Shown here: piece after piece, positions 33,555-44,940 of the stretch
Layout: each line of letters starts with the position of its first letter
How positions within the stretch are numbered: position 1 is the first letter of the stretch
NCBI GenBank assembly: GCA_025084515.1
Contig: JAJAGP010000289.1
Coordinates: forward strand, 434,001-498,000
DNA: 64,000 nucleotides
DNA from: Ancistrus triradiatus
Taxonomy: Eukaryota > Chordata > Actinopteri > Siluriformes > Loricariidae
Reading direction: 5' to 3'
Notes under the pieces: model-generated
The model's database searches: none
What the model saw: the letters and a program-made list of their open reading frames with translations, nothing else
Told to the model about the DNA's origin: nothing
Program-made: the position numbers and the translations under genes

Positions 33555-34120
33555 AACAAGAAAAATGGGATTATACAAGTTAGCAGTCCCCTGATTTAAT
33601 ACTTTGTAGAGCCACCATTTGTTTCAAGAACAGCTATCAGTTTTCCCCCAAAACACCAAATCAGTTAAATCATCGTCTCATCTGACCATAAAACCTTGTG
33701 CCACTTTTGCCACTTAGTATCAGAAGCACAAACAAGACTCATTGTGGCAATTTTTTGTAAGATGCTTCTTTACTGCGATCAGGCCGGCTTTGTGTAAAGC
33801 TTCTGAGAATGTTGTCACGCACAGATAGACCAATCTCAGCCATAAAGACTTGTAAGTTGCCACTGGTCTCTTGATACCTTTCGCTAATTAATCTTCCTGG
33901 CTCAATCATCTAGTCTGCAGGACAGAATTTGCCAAGGTGTTAGTGGTGCTGCCATACACTTCAGACTTACAGTGCTCTGAACGATATAGGAGGTATAATA
34001 AAGTCTGTTTATGTGTCCTCCTTTTAATTGTGTCTTTCGATTACCTTTTCCAGTGGAGTCCACAAGGAACGGCTGGTTTTATTCTGAAATAATCAAAACC
34101 ACTTCAACAGGTGTAGGATA
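33555..34120 (-). mobile_element. Probable Tc1-like relic, minus strand
   Basis: The order TTTGTAGAGCCACCATTTGT, then CATCGTCTCATCTGACCATA and AAAACCTTGTGCCACTTTTG, is that of a reversed Tc1 transposase gene (C-terminal UTR, then the catalytic SDE region, then the linker). No intact ends were found and no open frame survives. Confidence 0.45.
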
Positions 34121-34129
34121 ATTAGGCTG

Positions 34130-35065
34130 GTGTGTGATATGGAAGATGATTGCTTGTACTGTTTAGTTTGAGCATTATTTCTTTATTATGATTTATATAT
34201 AATATAATATAATATAATATACATTTATAAATATATAATTAAATTGTGTACGTACATATTTACACATTGATTGAAGTAATCAAATGAAATATTACTGAAT
34301 TATTATTATTATTTAATATTATTTATAATTAACTAAATAAGTGTGTATGCAGAAATAAAATGCATTCTATTTAGTTCAGTGTTCAGAGTATAATGATGTT
34401 TGATGTTCTAGTTCAATATATGTAAAAAGTTGTAGCTTTATTTTAACATTTAAAAAATAGCAGATTTATAATGGGCCTTCTTTTTAATGTGTCTGGATAT
34501 GTCTGGCATGATAAGTAATTGATTTGATAAATGCTTTGTTGTGAATAATAGCTTTTGCAAAGAGTGTATTTCTAAAACAGTTTTACAGACAACCTCTGAA
34601 TAACAAAAAAAAAATTCAATTGTAAGGGAAGACAACTAAAAAAGCAGATTACCTTTAGCAGAAAGCTGAACTCTAATTGAATTGTGAATAATGTAAAATC
34701 AAATGAACGTTATTAAAGAACAGGACATTTGTATTATCTCTGTCTACCATTTAGTACAACAGCATTTCTTTGGAGCTTTGTGAGTAAAAGTGGAACAGAA
34801 AAAAAAGTAGTTACACACAATGGAACCACACTTCTCTGACCATCAGTACTAATTTGTCACAACACACACTCCTCTGAAGATGAGAGAAACAAAGAACTTA
34901 ATTTGGCCTACACAAATAAAGGCATACCAATCTATTGATCGAGCAGGTATTCAATAATAAACCTCTCATACTTAATACATAAATCAACAGATAATCAGCA
35001 CTATCATGACATATTATAAAATGGAACTGCTTTAGATAATTTCCATCAGATATCCCACCTCTCAA
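34130..35065. other. Very AT-rich unassigned sequence
   Basis: Includes a (TATAA)n tract at 34193-34222. No element ends recognised. Confidence 0.5.
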
Positions 35066-35067
35066 TT

Positions 35068-35130
35068 TCTGAGAGAGTGAGTGTGAGAGAGAGTGAGAGG
35101 GAGAGAGAGACAAAGACAGAGAGACAGTGA
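35068..35130. repeat. GA-rich microsatellite
   Basis: GAGAGAGTGAGTGTGAGAGA and similar interrupted units. The serine/leucine-rich minus-strand frame here is its translation. Confidence 0.9.
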
Positions 35131-35282
35131 GTATATTTGATGAACTTAATAATTTGATCACAATCTGATTTCTGCAGTTATCTCATTCTTCAAGTGGTCA
35201 TGTAAACAGCATACTTCAATCTAGAAATCAGGTTAAAGAGAGCTGGATTTTATCTTAGTAATGAAATTTCCCGTTGCATGTA

Positions 35283-35620
35283 CAGTGGTGCTTGAAAGTT
35301 TGTGAACCCTTTAGAATGTTCTATATTTCTGCATAAATATGATCTGAAACATCATCAGATTTTCACACAAGTCCTAAAAGTAGATAAAGAGAACCATGTT
35401 AAACAAATGAGACAAAAATATTATACTTTCTGATTTATTTATTGAGGAAAATGATTCAATATTACATATTAGTGAGTGGCAAAAGTATGTGAACCTTTGC
35501 TTTCATTATCTGGTGTGATCCCCCCTGTGCAGCAATAACTGCAACTAAACATTTCTTGAAGCTGTTTATCAGTCCTGCACACCGGCTTGGAGTTCCCTCA
35601 GATTAATTCAAGCACCACTG
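35283..35620. mobile_element. 338-bp internal-deletion derivative of a Tc1 element
   Basis: Left end CAGTGGTGCTTGAAAGTTTG, right end TTCAAGCACCACTG, TA on both sides. The left 320 bases match the 26861 copy in order (including TGTGCAGCAATAACTGCAAC). The sequence then jumps directly to the right terminal 17 bases. It keeps both ends but no transposase. Confidence 0.88.
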
Positions 35621-35734
35621 TATAACCTTATTCTTATTTCAAATGGTCTTCTCAGTCTACACATGCCACCAAACCAGAGAGAGTGTAAAGTTTTCCCACA
35701 AGCAGCTATCAGAAACACGCTTGCCAGGTCTGCT

Positions 35735-35870
35735 TACTCTAAGAGACTGCGCTCCTTTTGGGCTTGCTTCCATAGACCTGGTTGCTTGTTTCTCTGGGAT
35801 CTGGCAATCCTGGAATAAAATGGAGCACACGCCTACCAAACACTTTTGTGGAGATAAAGAGAGCATCCTG
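35735..35870 (-). mobile_element. hAT element fragment
   Basis: CTTTTGGGCTTGCTTCCATA followed by GATCTGGCAATCCTGG is the reverse complement of blocks at 29828-29885 inside the 29336-30419 element. Confidence 0.55.
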
Positions 35871-35879
35871 ATTGGTCAG

Positions 35880-36418
35880 TTTTCTCTGTGGTTGGGCTTT
35901 ACAGTTTACCTCTCTCTTTCATTGTCTGTAAGTTCAATTTAGTCACTTGCAACAGCATTGCAAAGTGTTCAAACAAAGAAAATGAAAATATCACTTGTGC
36001 ATTCAGTGTACCCCTGACTAATATGGAGTCAACTGTTCTCCTGCTGTAAGACAGTATTGTTGTAAAAGACATGGTGAGACATTCATTCATTCCCAGATGT
36101 GACACGCATCCAGCTGGTATGGATGCACTGTGCCTCAATCCATTTGAGGTGCATTGTTGTGGGAAGCTACATCTTAATTTGCTCCTTGACTTACCCAGTT
36201 GATGAAGAAAAGCTCGGATAAATTCGATCACCTCTGAGGTCATCAGTAGAATGATGGGAGTCAAGCTGATTAAGGTACTGATAATGAATGATTAAATTCT
36301 TGATTATTTCATTATGAGGTAAACACTGTTCATGATTTGTTAATTATGACAGAGAAATGGATACCTCAAAGTATTCGTATTAGGACGTCTCATATATTTG
36401 TTATATGATTCCACGATA
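35880..36418. other. Unassigned sequence
   Basis: A 121-codon minus-strand frame (35899-36264) has no recognised domain. No repeat ends found. Confidence 0.45.
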
Positions 36419-36420
36419 TA

Positions 36421-36745
36421 CACTGTATGGCTAAAATTATGTAGGCACCCCTTCAAATTACTGATCTTTGTTATTTCAGCCACACTCACTGCTAAGAAGT
36501 TGACAATATGAAACATGATTTTCCATAGACAAACAGTGGCAGTGGAAAGCGTGTACTGAAAATCAGTGACTCTCAATATAACACTACATAGGTGTCCACC
36601 TCCTCAATTCTGTTTTCTCCTAAAATAAAGTCCATTAAGAAATGGTTTTCCAACTTTGATGAAGAACTTGGCTGGTTTGGACAGAACTCTGACCTTAACT
36701 CCAACAGACACCTCTGAGATGAATTGGACTGCCAGTTGTGAACCA
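36421..36745 (+). mobile_element. Tc1-like element, internally deleted
   Basis: Left end CACTGTATGGCTAAAATTAT then GTAGGCACCCCTTCAAATTA, TA at 36419. Then CCATAGACAAACAGTGGCAG (5' UTR block) and AACTTGGCTGGTTTGGACAG (C-terminal coding block) are joined by a deletion. The right end is missing. Same family as 14146. Confidence 0.7.
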
Positions 36746-36749
36746 CAGC

Positions 36750-37635
36750 TAATTCTGCTCAATTGGGGTAAAATAAATAACTTTTTGTAAAGTTGATAGT
36801 TGTTAAAAGTGCTATATAAAACATGTGAGTACAATCTAACTGGAACCAATACTATATCCTGAGAATTCTGTGAACTCTCGATGATACACTGCAGCTTCTG
36901 ATCTGTGATTATTTCAAAATCCTGCCAAAGTTTTATCATTCAGATGCAGCCAGGTCAGTATTTGGTCAGCTCAAAATGTAAGATAAAGCAAACAGGGACT
37001 TGTGGAATCGCAATGCTAAATCTCACTCATGCAGCAGTAAGCTATCTGATTCATGCCCACATTACAAACTACCTTGGGCTTTATTGGACCTGGCTCTGCT
37101 TAAATTGCTGATGATGTAGGCTTGCATATTTTTGTGTCAGTGGCAAAACACATATTCTGTCAGCCATCCAGTTTTTAGTCTTTTGGTGGATTAAGGCCTC
37201 ATTTGTGTCCAAGTGGTTGGATGTATTTTTCTTTACAAGCATTTCAGTAATGAGATGATATAGTGTTTCTTAGTGCAGGGCTTAATACATCCATGAGTTC
37301 AACAGATCTAACACTTTCAAAATAAACATCATACAATAATCTCACTGTTGATCTCAAGCACTGTCAGAATTATTGGCAGAAAATTCATTATAGCCATCAA
37401 GATGAACTGATTTTTTCCTTCACTGTCATTGCCTTGCTGTAAATCATGAGTTGTTCACACATTTTGTTTAAGTAGTTGACTACAATGAATGTCTCTCTGT
37501 TGACTGCAGACACAAATTGCTGCTTGCCTGAATATGTTTAACCTGTAACGCACACGATTTTACACAAAGCTTGTTAAGTAACTGGAATAAAGAGAAAACG
37601 TAAAGGTGTTCAACACATTTTAGTAGAAAAATGTG
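36750..37635. other. Mostly unassigned
   Basis: 36750-36825 is a scrap of the dispersed repeat tail (GCTCAATTGGGG, TTGTTAAAAGTGCTATATAA). The rest is without signature. Confidence 0.45.
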
Positions 37636-37639
37636 AGTA

Positions 37640-38262
37640 AAAGCCACATATACTGAAGACAGAGACACACTCAGCCATTTGCTGAGACAAGTCTTTGCTC
37701 TGTTCTTGTGTCAGCACTGACATCCACCTCTGAATGAAAAGTGACAGAGCAGCTAGATAGTTTGACACATCTAAAAAAAAAACATATGGATTTCTGCCAG
37801 GTTTGCTATGCCAAAGCACAAACGATCTATCTAGCAAGACCAAAGGATGACATGAAGGTATGGAAGATTTTGTAGTTTGCTAAATGTAGGCCACTTCGTC
37901 AAATGTGCCAATCAATTGTAAAGAAAATGTTCCAGGCTGTCCAGCAAAGCAGAAACTCTTATGGACTTAATTATGTGGTCTGGTTTCACCCAGAAGAGGA
38001 TGGGTTTAACACTGAACGTGGTTCCTCTCAAGGTTTCTTACTTATGCCTCTCAAATATTTTCCTTTCCACTGTCACCACTGTTTGTTCAATTGGGCTGTA
38101 GACTTGATTTCCCCTTGCTCTTGTTCATTGATATTTCTACATACAGAAGTTTCCACCCTTATACAGAACAAACTTGACTTGAGCTGAGCAGTTAAAGGTC
38201 AGAGGCCTTGCTCAATCGACCAACAAACGTAGCTTGGCATAACCTGAATTTGAACTCACTGT
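37640..38262. repeat. Dispersed repeat, uninterrupted copy
   Basis: Aligns block by block with 43470-43826 plus 46282-46595: ACACTCAGCCATTTGCTGAG, TCTGAATGAAAAGTGACAG, CATATGGATTTCTGCCAGGT, GTTTGCTAAATGTAGGCCAC, then AAGGTTTCTTACTTATGCC and TTTTCCTTTCCACTGTCACC. It ends with a SINE-like tail (GCAGTTAAAGGTCAGAGGCC). The minus strand is open for 77 codons at 37610-37843, with a segment conserved in the second copy. Confidence 0.75.
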
Positions 38263-38520
38263 AGTTGGTTTTATTGCCATTTCAGCTATACACAGTGAAA
38301 CAAAACAACATTCCTCTAGGACCAATAGGTGCTATTTTATGAAACAAGACTAGGAGACACAACACAGAACTAACTAATACTATGCAATACTATGTAAAGT
38401 GCTTGTGTGCAAATGTGCAAGATACAAGACAGAACAAACAGTGCAGACAGAATAGAACAAAATGGACAGTGCATACAGTACAGTAAGGGAGTTCCAATGA
38501 CCAGTAACTGTTCTTGTTTT
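38263..38520. repeat. LINE-like dispersed repeat, first part
   Basis: TTTTATTGCCATTTCAGCTA, ACACAGTGAAACAAAACAAC, CCTCTAGGACCAATAGGTGC and CCAGTAACTGTTCTTG match the phrase order of a high-copy teleost LINE-type 3' region. The continuation appears at 40490-40800 after an insertion. Confidence 0.55.
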
Positions 38521-38524
38521 ATTA

Positions 38525-38682
38525 TTTACATTTATATTTACAGCCCTTATCCAGAGCGACTTACAATTGATGCAATCTTACAATCCAAGCAATTGTGGGT
38601 TAAGGGTCTTGCTCAAGGACCCAACAGTGGCAGCTTGGCAGAGGTGGGATTTGAACCCTGGACCTTCATGTCCATAGTCCAT
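38525..38682 (-). repeat. tRNA-derived SINE, minus strand, tail shortened
   Basis: ACATTTATATTTACAGCCCT, AGCGACTTACAATTG, GGGATTTGAACCCTGGACC, ending ATGTCCATAGTCCATA. The A-box end is missing. Confidence 0.85.
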
Positions 38683-38684
38683 AA

Positions 38685-40268
38685 TTAAACATGTTAGCCT
38701 ATGTGTGCTTTAATCTTTAAAAAACACATATAAAATAAAGATTTTGAAAGCTTTCTATTTTTTTAGATGGATGATGGCGGGTGAAGTGAAAATATGCTGA
38801 AACCAGAGAATGCTGCTACATTGCATATCATATGTCACTCGTAATAATTCCACAACTAAAGGTAATTTGGTTTGTCAGGGTTCAACAATAATGATTGGAT
38901 TGAATTCACTTAAATATTTAACCCTTCTTCATGCTGCAGGTCCAGTCAAACAAGCCAATGATATTATCTGTCGACAAACAATGTCATATAGCGAGACGTG
39001 CAGGAAAATGCCGAAAGCAAAGTGAGATGGAGGTATCATTCCCTCAGGGAAAATTCAGTTTTCATTGGTCGATTTTGACCTGAAATGTTCTGCAAATTTT
39101 GCAGAGAATGTCCTAACGAGGCAGGCAAAAGTGGCTATTTTTGTCAGAACTACAACTTTTAGAAAGCAGTTGCTCACAACTCACGTGTACCAGCATATCT
39201 CTCTGTCACACCGGGTGTACAGCAGTGAAAAAAAGCTGTTAGGGCATCTGGAACACTGGACATGTGCATCCGAAGAAATGAACTGTGAAGCCGATTTCAA
39301 GCTGACTAAGTTAGTCACAACATCATATCACATGGTTGAAAAAGAGAAAGTGCTTTCACCGACTATCCATTATACATGCAATTATCCTTATACATGCAAA
39401 TGATAATGTTAAGATAATTTATAGCTTTAACTTGAATGTGTTTATCATGAAATAGAGATACAACTCAGTGTTAAGCAGTTTTATTTAAGAAAATTGTTTA
39501 AATTTACCATGTTTACCATGCTGATGTCATGCCCTCCAGCTTGTATCTATCTTCGTTAGCTCCCCCTGACTTCCTTCTGTTTTGACAACAGGTGGGGCTG
39601 TTGCCACCTGCTGTCCTTTCCTATAAATACCCCTTTTCCTGTTCACTTCCTTTGTTTGGCTTCTTCACATTGTGGTTTGCCTTGGCTCCGTGTGCAACTT
39701 TTCCCTTGCCAGTTTGTGTCCTTATCTTGGTCTAGTCTGTGTATCTTGGTCTCTTTTTCCTTGTCTTGTCTCCTGTTCCCTTCTAAGTCTTCTTCTTCTA
39801 TGTCTAGCTTTGTTACATTGTTAGCCTTTCTGTTAGTGTTTGTTTGTCAATTTGCTAGCTTAGTGTTTTGTTAGCTTGTTTGCTTATTGTTCGCGTTACC
39901 TGTTAGCTTTAGCCTTGTTTGTTATCTTGTATGATGTTGATTGTCAGCTGTTCCTTTTTAGCTCTGTTCTTTTTATTAGTCTTGTTTGTGTCTTTTAGTT
40001 TAACTCTTAGTCGGTTTGTTTGTTCTGTTACCTCCATGTTCACTATAAATAAACCCCTGTCACTCGCGCTTACGTCCGCCTCCATTGTCCTTCTGAGCCA
40101 AGAGCGTGACAGGTGATCTATGAAGTTTTAAGGGAACCTTACAACAAAAAGAAAATTATTGAAAGTATATTGCAACAATGTATTTTAAGAATAAATAACC
40201 TTAATTATATATTAGCTTGTGTGTGCTTTAATCTTTAAAATACAGATATAAAATAAAGATTTTGTTCA
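38685..40268. other. Segment bounded by a ~60-bp direct repeat
   Basis: GTGTGCTTTAATCTTTAAAA and ATATAAAATAAAGATTTTG occur at 38703-38752 and again at 40214-40264. Between them lie two short frames (38810-39025 and 39065-39403) with no recognised domain and a solo LTR (39525-40111). With the hAT-type 3' end at 40462, this may be one decayed hAT element. Confidence 0.4.
39525..40111 (+). mobile_element. Solo LTR, 587 bp
   Basis: Begins TGTCATGCCCTCCAGC and ends AAGAGCGTGACA. Flanks GCTGA and GGTGA are a 5-bp duplication with one change. Promoter-like CTATAAATACCCC at 39622 and polyadenylation-like ATAAATAAACCC at 40046. Pyrimidine-rich interior. Typical of teleost gypsy LTRs. The frames of 65-72 codons inside are not genes. 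Confidence 0.85.
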
Positions 40269-40399
40269 GAGCAGTGAACTTTCTGGTCACTTGACCAATT
40301 GGCAAGTTGGAATAAAAAAAAGTAAATGTTGAACCCTGTTTTATTTGATAAGAAGGTGCAGTTTTGTATGAGTTACAGTGTTAATTCTAGTGGAGTTTG

Positions 40400-40463
40400 G
40401 AAGCAAAAGACATGTACGTGTGTGTCGGAGGGGGGCACAGACAAAAATTTTGGAAACCACTGG
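40400..40463 (-). mobile_element. hAT-type 3' end fragment
   Basis: GGAGGGGGGCACAGACAAAA then TTTTGGAAACCACTGG. The complement is the CAGTGGTTTCCAAAA-like end also seen at 3918. Confidence 0.5.
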
Positions 40464-40489
40464 TTTAATTCATCTTACTGAGGGGTGTG

Positions 40490-40800
40490 TGTGTAGTGTT
40501 TAGACCAGCATCTTGTTGTTGATGAGAAACTGGGCTCTCTTTGCAGGTGGCAGGAGTGTGAAGAGTGTGTGTGAGGGATGTATGGTGTCAACAACAATGT
40601 TGGTGGCTTTGCGGATTCAGTATGTGGTCTAAGTGTCCGTGATGGAGAGAAAAGAGACAGGTATTACATTGTTGGCTACCCTCACTATCCACTGCAGGGT
40701 CTTGCATTCTGAGACTGTGCAATTCCCAAAAGCAGGCAGTGCTGCAGCTAATCAGGATGCTCTCGATAGTCTCACTGTAGAATGTTAAACAGAGGTGTTG
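40490..40800. repeat. LINE-like dispersed repeat, second part
   Basis: GGTGGCTTTGCGGATTCAGT, GTGTCCGTGATGGAGAG, CCACTGCAGGGTCTTGCATT, CAATTCCCAAAAGCAGGCAG and CAGGATGCTCTCGATAGTCT follow the same high-copy family as 38263-38520. Confidence 0.65.
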
Positions 40801-40849
40801 CTATTATGTTATCTCTGACTGGGCATTTAGATCATTTGGTTGGGTGGCA

Positions 40850-42540
40850 TCCAGGGGCATCACTAGAGATTTATGACTAGGCTAAGCTTTGACTACGGGT
40901 GTCTAGAGGTTCCCCCATACCAGAATAAAACAAAGGACCCGAAAAGATCTGCATTATTTAACTGGCATGAAATTAAAAACCTACAGCTATTTGGAGAAAT
41001 TCCATCATAGCAGCAATTTTTAAAAAAAGACATGTAATCTAGTTTGTATTAGATACAGATCTTAGATGACTTAACTACTATCCATCCACTAACAGGAGGT
41101 ACAGATCATGCAAAGGTACAAGCAAAATTCCTAAATACACTCCTTAAGTACTGAGAATGCAGACTGGTACAATCAAATGAGCTGGTTGGTAGATGCATTC
41201 ATGTTTACCAAACTGTATGACTGTAGGACAACGTGACATTAGACAGCAGAAAAAATGAGGTAAATTTTTTTTTATTTTCTCAACTTATTTATTAACTGAA
41301 AGTCCACTACATCCCCAGCCAGAGGACAAAGGGCTGTTGGTAGAACCCCAGCAAAAAAGAATAAACAGTGGCAGTACCAGCCAAAATAGCTTTCTAAATG
41401 TAATTTTGTTAGCAATGTGAAGCTTTTCCAGTAAACACAATACATCAAATAACTTTCATTATGAGAAAACTATTCCATATCTATTTGATTTTCATTTTAA
41501 GAACTAACAATAGAAACAGGTTGAGTAATCATATTCTAACAATTATATAATGAGATATTAGATGTGTTGTCTGTATCTGAGATGTTTTCACTTGCATATT
41601 TTGTAAAGCAATACAGAGCAAGGTCACAAATTTACTCTTGTTTCAGGTTAAGTGATGTTATAGGGCAGAAATAAAAAGTAATAATGCATGTTTATTGGGG
41701 TTGGCTAGAGAACATTTTGCGGAGGCTATAGCCCCTCTAAAACAGGTCTAACAACGTCAATGGTGGAAACAAAAATGTTGCTTTTCCTAAAAAGGGTTTC
41801 TGAAAAGGGGTGTAGTTTCATTTTAATAAGGAGCTGGGATGGGCTATCCATATTTAAGCCAGGAACAGACATGGCAGAGCTAGAAAGTTTGGTGCCCCAG
41901 ACACAGGCCGTTACACAACAGTGGAGGCATACGGGTTGGTGGTGCCTATTTTTTTTACTGAGTCGCCGCGTATCCATGCCGGAAAATTTTGTGAGGTAGC
42001 TAAAGAAAATGAATCATGTTAGACTTCCATAAAATGATTTTATATCCAGCAAGTCAAGCAACAAAAAATGGAGCTGGCTAGCTAGCTGGCTAATCACTAA
42101 ACCAGTGGCTAACCAGTGAACTTAAAAGATACAGTTCATGGAGCTTGAAAAACATGCAAACACAACTATGAAGACAAGACTTCTAATATAACTTGTAGGA
42201 GCCAGAGAACAGAATGAAGCTTCAAAAGTATTAATAGATGTAATTGGATTGCTGAGAGCAGCTGGCTGCAAACAGCTTTTGCAGTGCAAGTCACCGTGTC
42301 TGTACTGTATGTGTAAATACCATAAAGGAGTACTAGCTAAGCAAACGCACAATTCAAAATGGGAAATAGGGAAACAGTGCACTTTTGATGTCCAATGACA
42401 AAATTATAGAAAACTATGTAAAATAGTAATAATAGGGACCTTTTTCAGAGATTTCCCTGAATGAGCAGCTGATTCCTCTGGGTGGGTAACATACAGCCCA
42501 GTCCACCCATGGACAAAAACATTCTGTGACACTGCTTTTC
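40850..42540. other. Unassigned, possible hAT relic at its start
   Basis: CAGGGGCATCACTAGAGATT at 40853 resembles a hAT end, but no matching right end was found. 41690-41960 (TATAGCCCCTCTAAAACAGG) may belong to the same relic. Frames up to 86 codons are unassigned. Confidence 0.35.
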
Positions 42541-42546
42541 AACAGT

Positions 42547-43082
42547 GAGTGCGTTTACATGCAGTTAATAATCTGATAACTGCAGAAAATCAAATTTTGT
42601 CAGTAATCTGATGAACTAGCATACATGCACTTCAGATTATCAGATAATGTTAAACCTCCAGGTTTAAATGACTTGGGCAGCAATCAGATTTCTACTTTGC
42701 TGCCAGACAATAATCTCACAGAAATATATATCTAATATTAAATAATCAAATTCTTCATTTTCTCAAGTATATACTGTATTTCAGAGTCACCATTATTTCC
42801 GAGGTTGCCAGATCCTGTGAGAAAAACCCATCACAGTCAGTGGAAAAAAGTGGCCAAATAAAGCTAAGTCTTTAGAATAAATGGTTCTATGACGGGTTAG
42901 AAGATCAGGTAAATGGTATACATGCTATGAGTAGTCCAATTACTGGGATAAAATCCATCTCACTTTATCAGATTTCTTAATCTCATTTCGAGATCGGAGT
43001 ACGCTGTATACACGACCACTATAATTAGATAACTGCAGAAATCTGACTATGATCGGATTATTAAGTGCATGTAAATGCACTC
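42547..43082. mobile_element. MITE with GAGTGCGTTTACATGCA ends
   Basis: Left GAGTGCGTTTACATGCA and the complement of the right end GAGTGCATTTACATGCA agree at all but one position. Sub-terminal TAATCTGATAACTGCAGAAA recurs inverted (AGATAACTGCAGAAATCTGA). 536 bp. Family unassigned. A fragment may exist at 35160-35240. Confidence 0.8.
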
Positions 43083-43149
43083 GCTGTCAAGGTATCACAT
43101 ACCAAGTAAATTTGATATGTGCATAAAAGTACATAAACAGTACAAATAT

Positions 43150-43450
43150 ACATATATGTACAAAAGTACATGGACACCCTACCATGGTTGCTTTCAAAAT
43201 ATCATATTCTAAATGATAGACTTCGCAGCTTCGCTGCAGGTATCTGTGCAGGCTAGTCAGGTTCTTCAATAATTAACTTTGCAAACAATTGCTTTATTGA
43301 CACCCCAGCTGATGTTTGACATTATATGGTGATATTTGGCTTTCCCATGGAAATTAAATCCATAAACCATCTTACCTTGCTTCCAGAAGGAGTTTGGAAA
43401 TCGATATTGGGCAAATGATGTTGCTTTACTGCTTCACATAACACTGTTAG
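43150..43450 (-). mobile_element. Tc1-like element, internally deleted, minus strand
   Basis: TATGTACAAAAGTACATGGACACC at the left, then GTGCAGGCTAGTCAGGTTCT (C-terminal coding complement), then TTTGGCTTTCCCATGG and CTTGCTTCCAGAAGGAGTTT (linker region complement). No right end. Confidence 0.65.
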
Positions 43451-43469
43451 ACACACCTTAATGGTAAAG

Positions 43470-43826
43470 ACCTCGCATACTGAAGACAGAGGCACACTCA
43501 GCCATTTGTTGAGACAGGTCTTTGCTCTTTTCCTGTATCTGTATTGATATCCATCTCTGAATGAAAAGTGACGGCGTGCCTGGGTAGCTTGACACCTCCG
43601 AAATGAACATATGGATTTCTGTCAGGTTTGCTATGCCAAAGCACAAACTACAAAGTTGGCTGCTCGTACTAGCAAGATCAAATGAAGACATGTAGGGAAG
43701 TTTCTGAAGTTTGCTAAATGTAGGCCACTTTGTCAAATGTGCCAATCTAATGGATAGAAAGTGATGAAGACAACCCCGTCAAGCACAGACTCTTGTGAAC
43801 TCGATGGTATGGTCTAGTTTATCAAA
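43470..43826. repeat. Dispersed repeat, interrupted copy, left part
   Basis: Second copy of the 37640-38262 repeat. It is split at 43826 by the insertion 43827-46281 and resumes at 46282-46595. The minus-strand segment SLFIQRW...SKDLSQQMAEC is shared with the first copy. Confidence 0.8.
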
Positions 43827-44296
43827 GGCTATGTTCACATTACCAGGCTGAAGTCACACAAATCTGCTTTTTGCTGTAAAGTGACACAGATCTGACATGC
43901 AAACTTGGGGCCGTATTCATAAAGATTTTTAGTGTTAAGAATAGCTCCTAGTGATGAAATTATAAGAAAAATCATAGGTGAATAACTGTTAGGAGTAGAG
44001 AGAAGGACTTTAGGAGGCTTAGGACTTCTTGTAAGCAGAGTAGAAAAATCCAGAAAGATGTTAGAATCCGCGGCCAGAACTTAGCTTTTTTTGTCTGTGG
44101 GCGCTGGGACTACATCGCCCACAATCCCCTCTGGCAACATTATGGCCACGGACGCAGCTGGGACTGTTTTTATTGATTAAGGTTTTCTCGCCTACTGCGT
44201 TCAGCTGTTTGGTACTCTTTGTAAGCCCTGCTCTCCCAAACGTCGGCTGAGTATATTTTCTGTTTGCTGCTGTTGCGCTTTGGTATTGACGCCTTT

Positions 44297-44824
44297 GGCT
44301 GGTCATGGTTACTTCCAGCCGGCGTTAGCTTCTCATAGTTTAGTTTAGCCAGCCATAGCTTCTCATAGCTTCCCCCAGCCAGCGTTAGCTTGTCATAGCT
44401 TCGTTTAGCCAGCCATAGTTTCTCACAGTTTCCCCCAGCCGGCTTTAGCTTTTCATAGCTTCGTTTAACCGGCTCTAGCTTCTCATAGTTTCCCCCAGCC
44501 AGCATTAGCTTTTCATAGCTTTGTTTAGCTGGCCATAGCTTCTCATAGCTTCCCCCAGGCAGCATTAGCTTTTCATAGATTTGTTTAGCTGGCCATAGCT
44601 TTTCATAGCTTCCCCCAGCTGGCGTTAGCTTTTCATAGCTTCGTTTAGCTGGCCATACCTTCTCATAGCTTCCCTCAGCCAGCATTAGTTTTTCATAGCT
44701 TTGTTTAGCTGGCCATAGCTTCTCATAGCTTCCCCCAGCCGGCGTTAGCTGGCCATAGCTTCATTTAGCTGGCTCTAGCTTCTCATAGCTACCCCCAGCC
44801 GGCGTTAGCTTTTCATAGCTTTAG
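44297..44824 (-). repeat. 60-bp minisatellite, about 8.8 units, coding-like on the minus strand
   Basis: The unit is made of two related 30-bp halves: AGCTTCTCATAGCTTCCCCC(AGCCGGCGTT) and AGCTTTTCATAGCTTCGTTT(AGCTGGCCAT). Because 60 is a multiple of 3, the minus strand stays open for 171 codons (44170-44685) as SYEKLWPAK and SYEKLTPAGG decapeptides. Upstream a TGA breaks the frame. Sequence between units differs by substitutions, not indels. Confidence 0.92.
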
Positions 44825-44911
44825 CTTCTCCGGGTGTTCCCTTAGCTTTTGGGTTAGTTGTGTTTTTTTTTTTCCTTAGTTCAAGTTGTTCATCTGTGTT
44901 ATCATTGTCCC

Positions 44912-44940
44912 TTATTATTATTATTATTATTATTATTATC
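44912..44940. repeat. (TTA)n microsatellite
   Basis: About nine TTA units inside the LTR-like region. Confidence 0.9.

Noticed and set aside
39656..40116. Leucine/serine-rich frames resembling membrane proteins
   Set aside because: Pyrimidine-rich interior of a solo LTR (39525-40111) gives hydrophobic translations by composition.
44170..44685. 171-codon frame as a host gene
   Set aside because: It is mostly the translation of a 60-bp minisatellite inside an LTR-like unit. It has no promoter, splice or domain evidence, so it is kept only as a finding.
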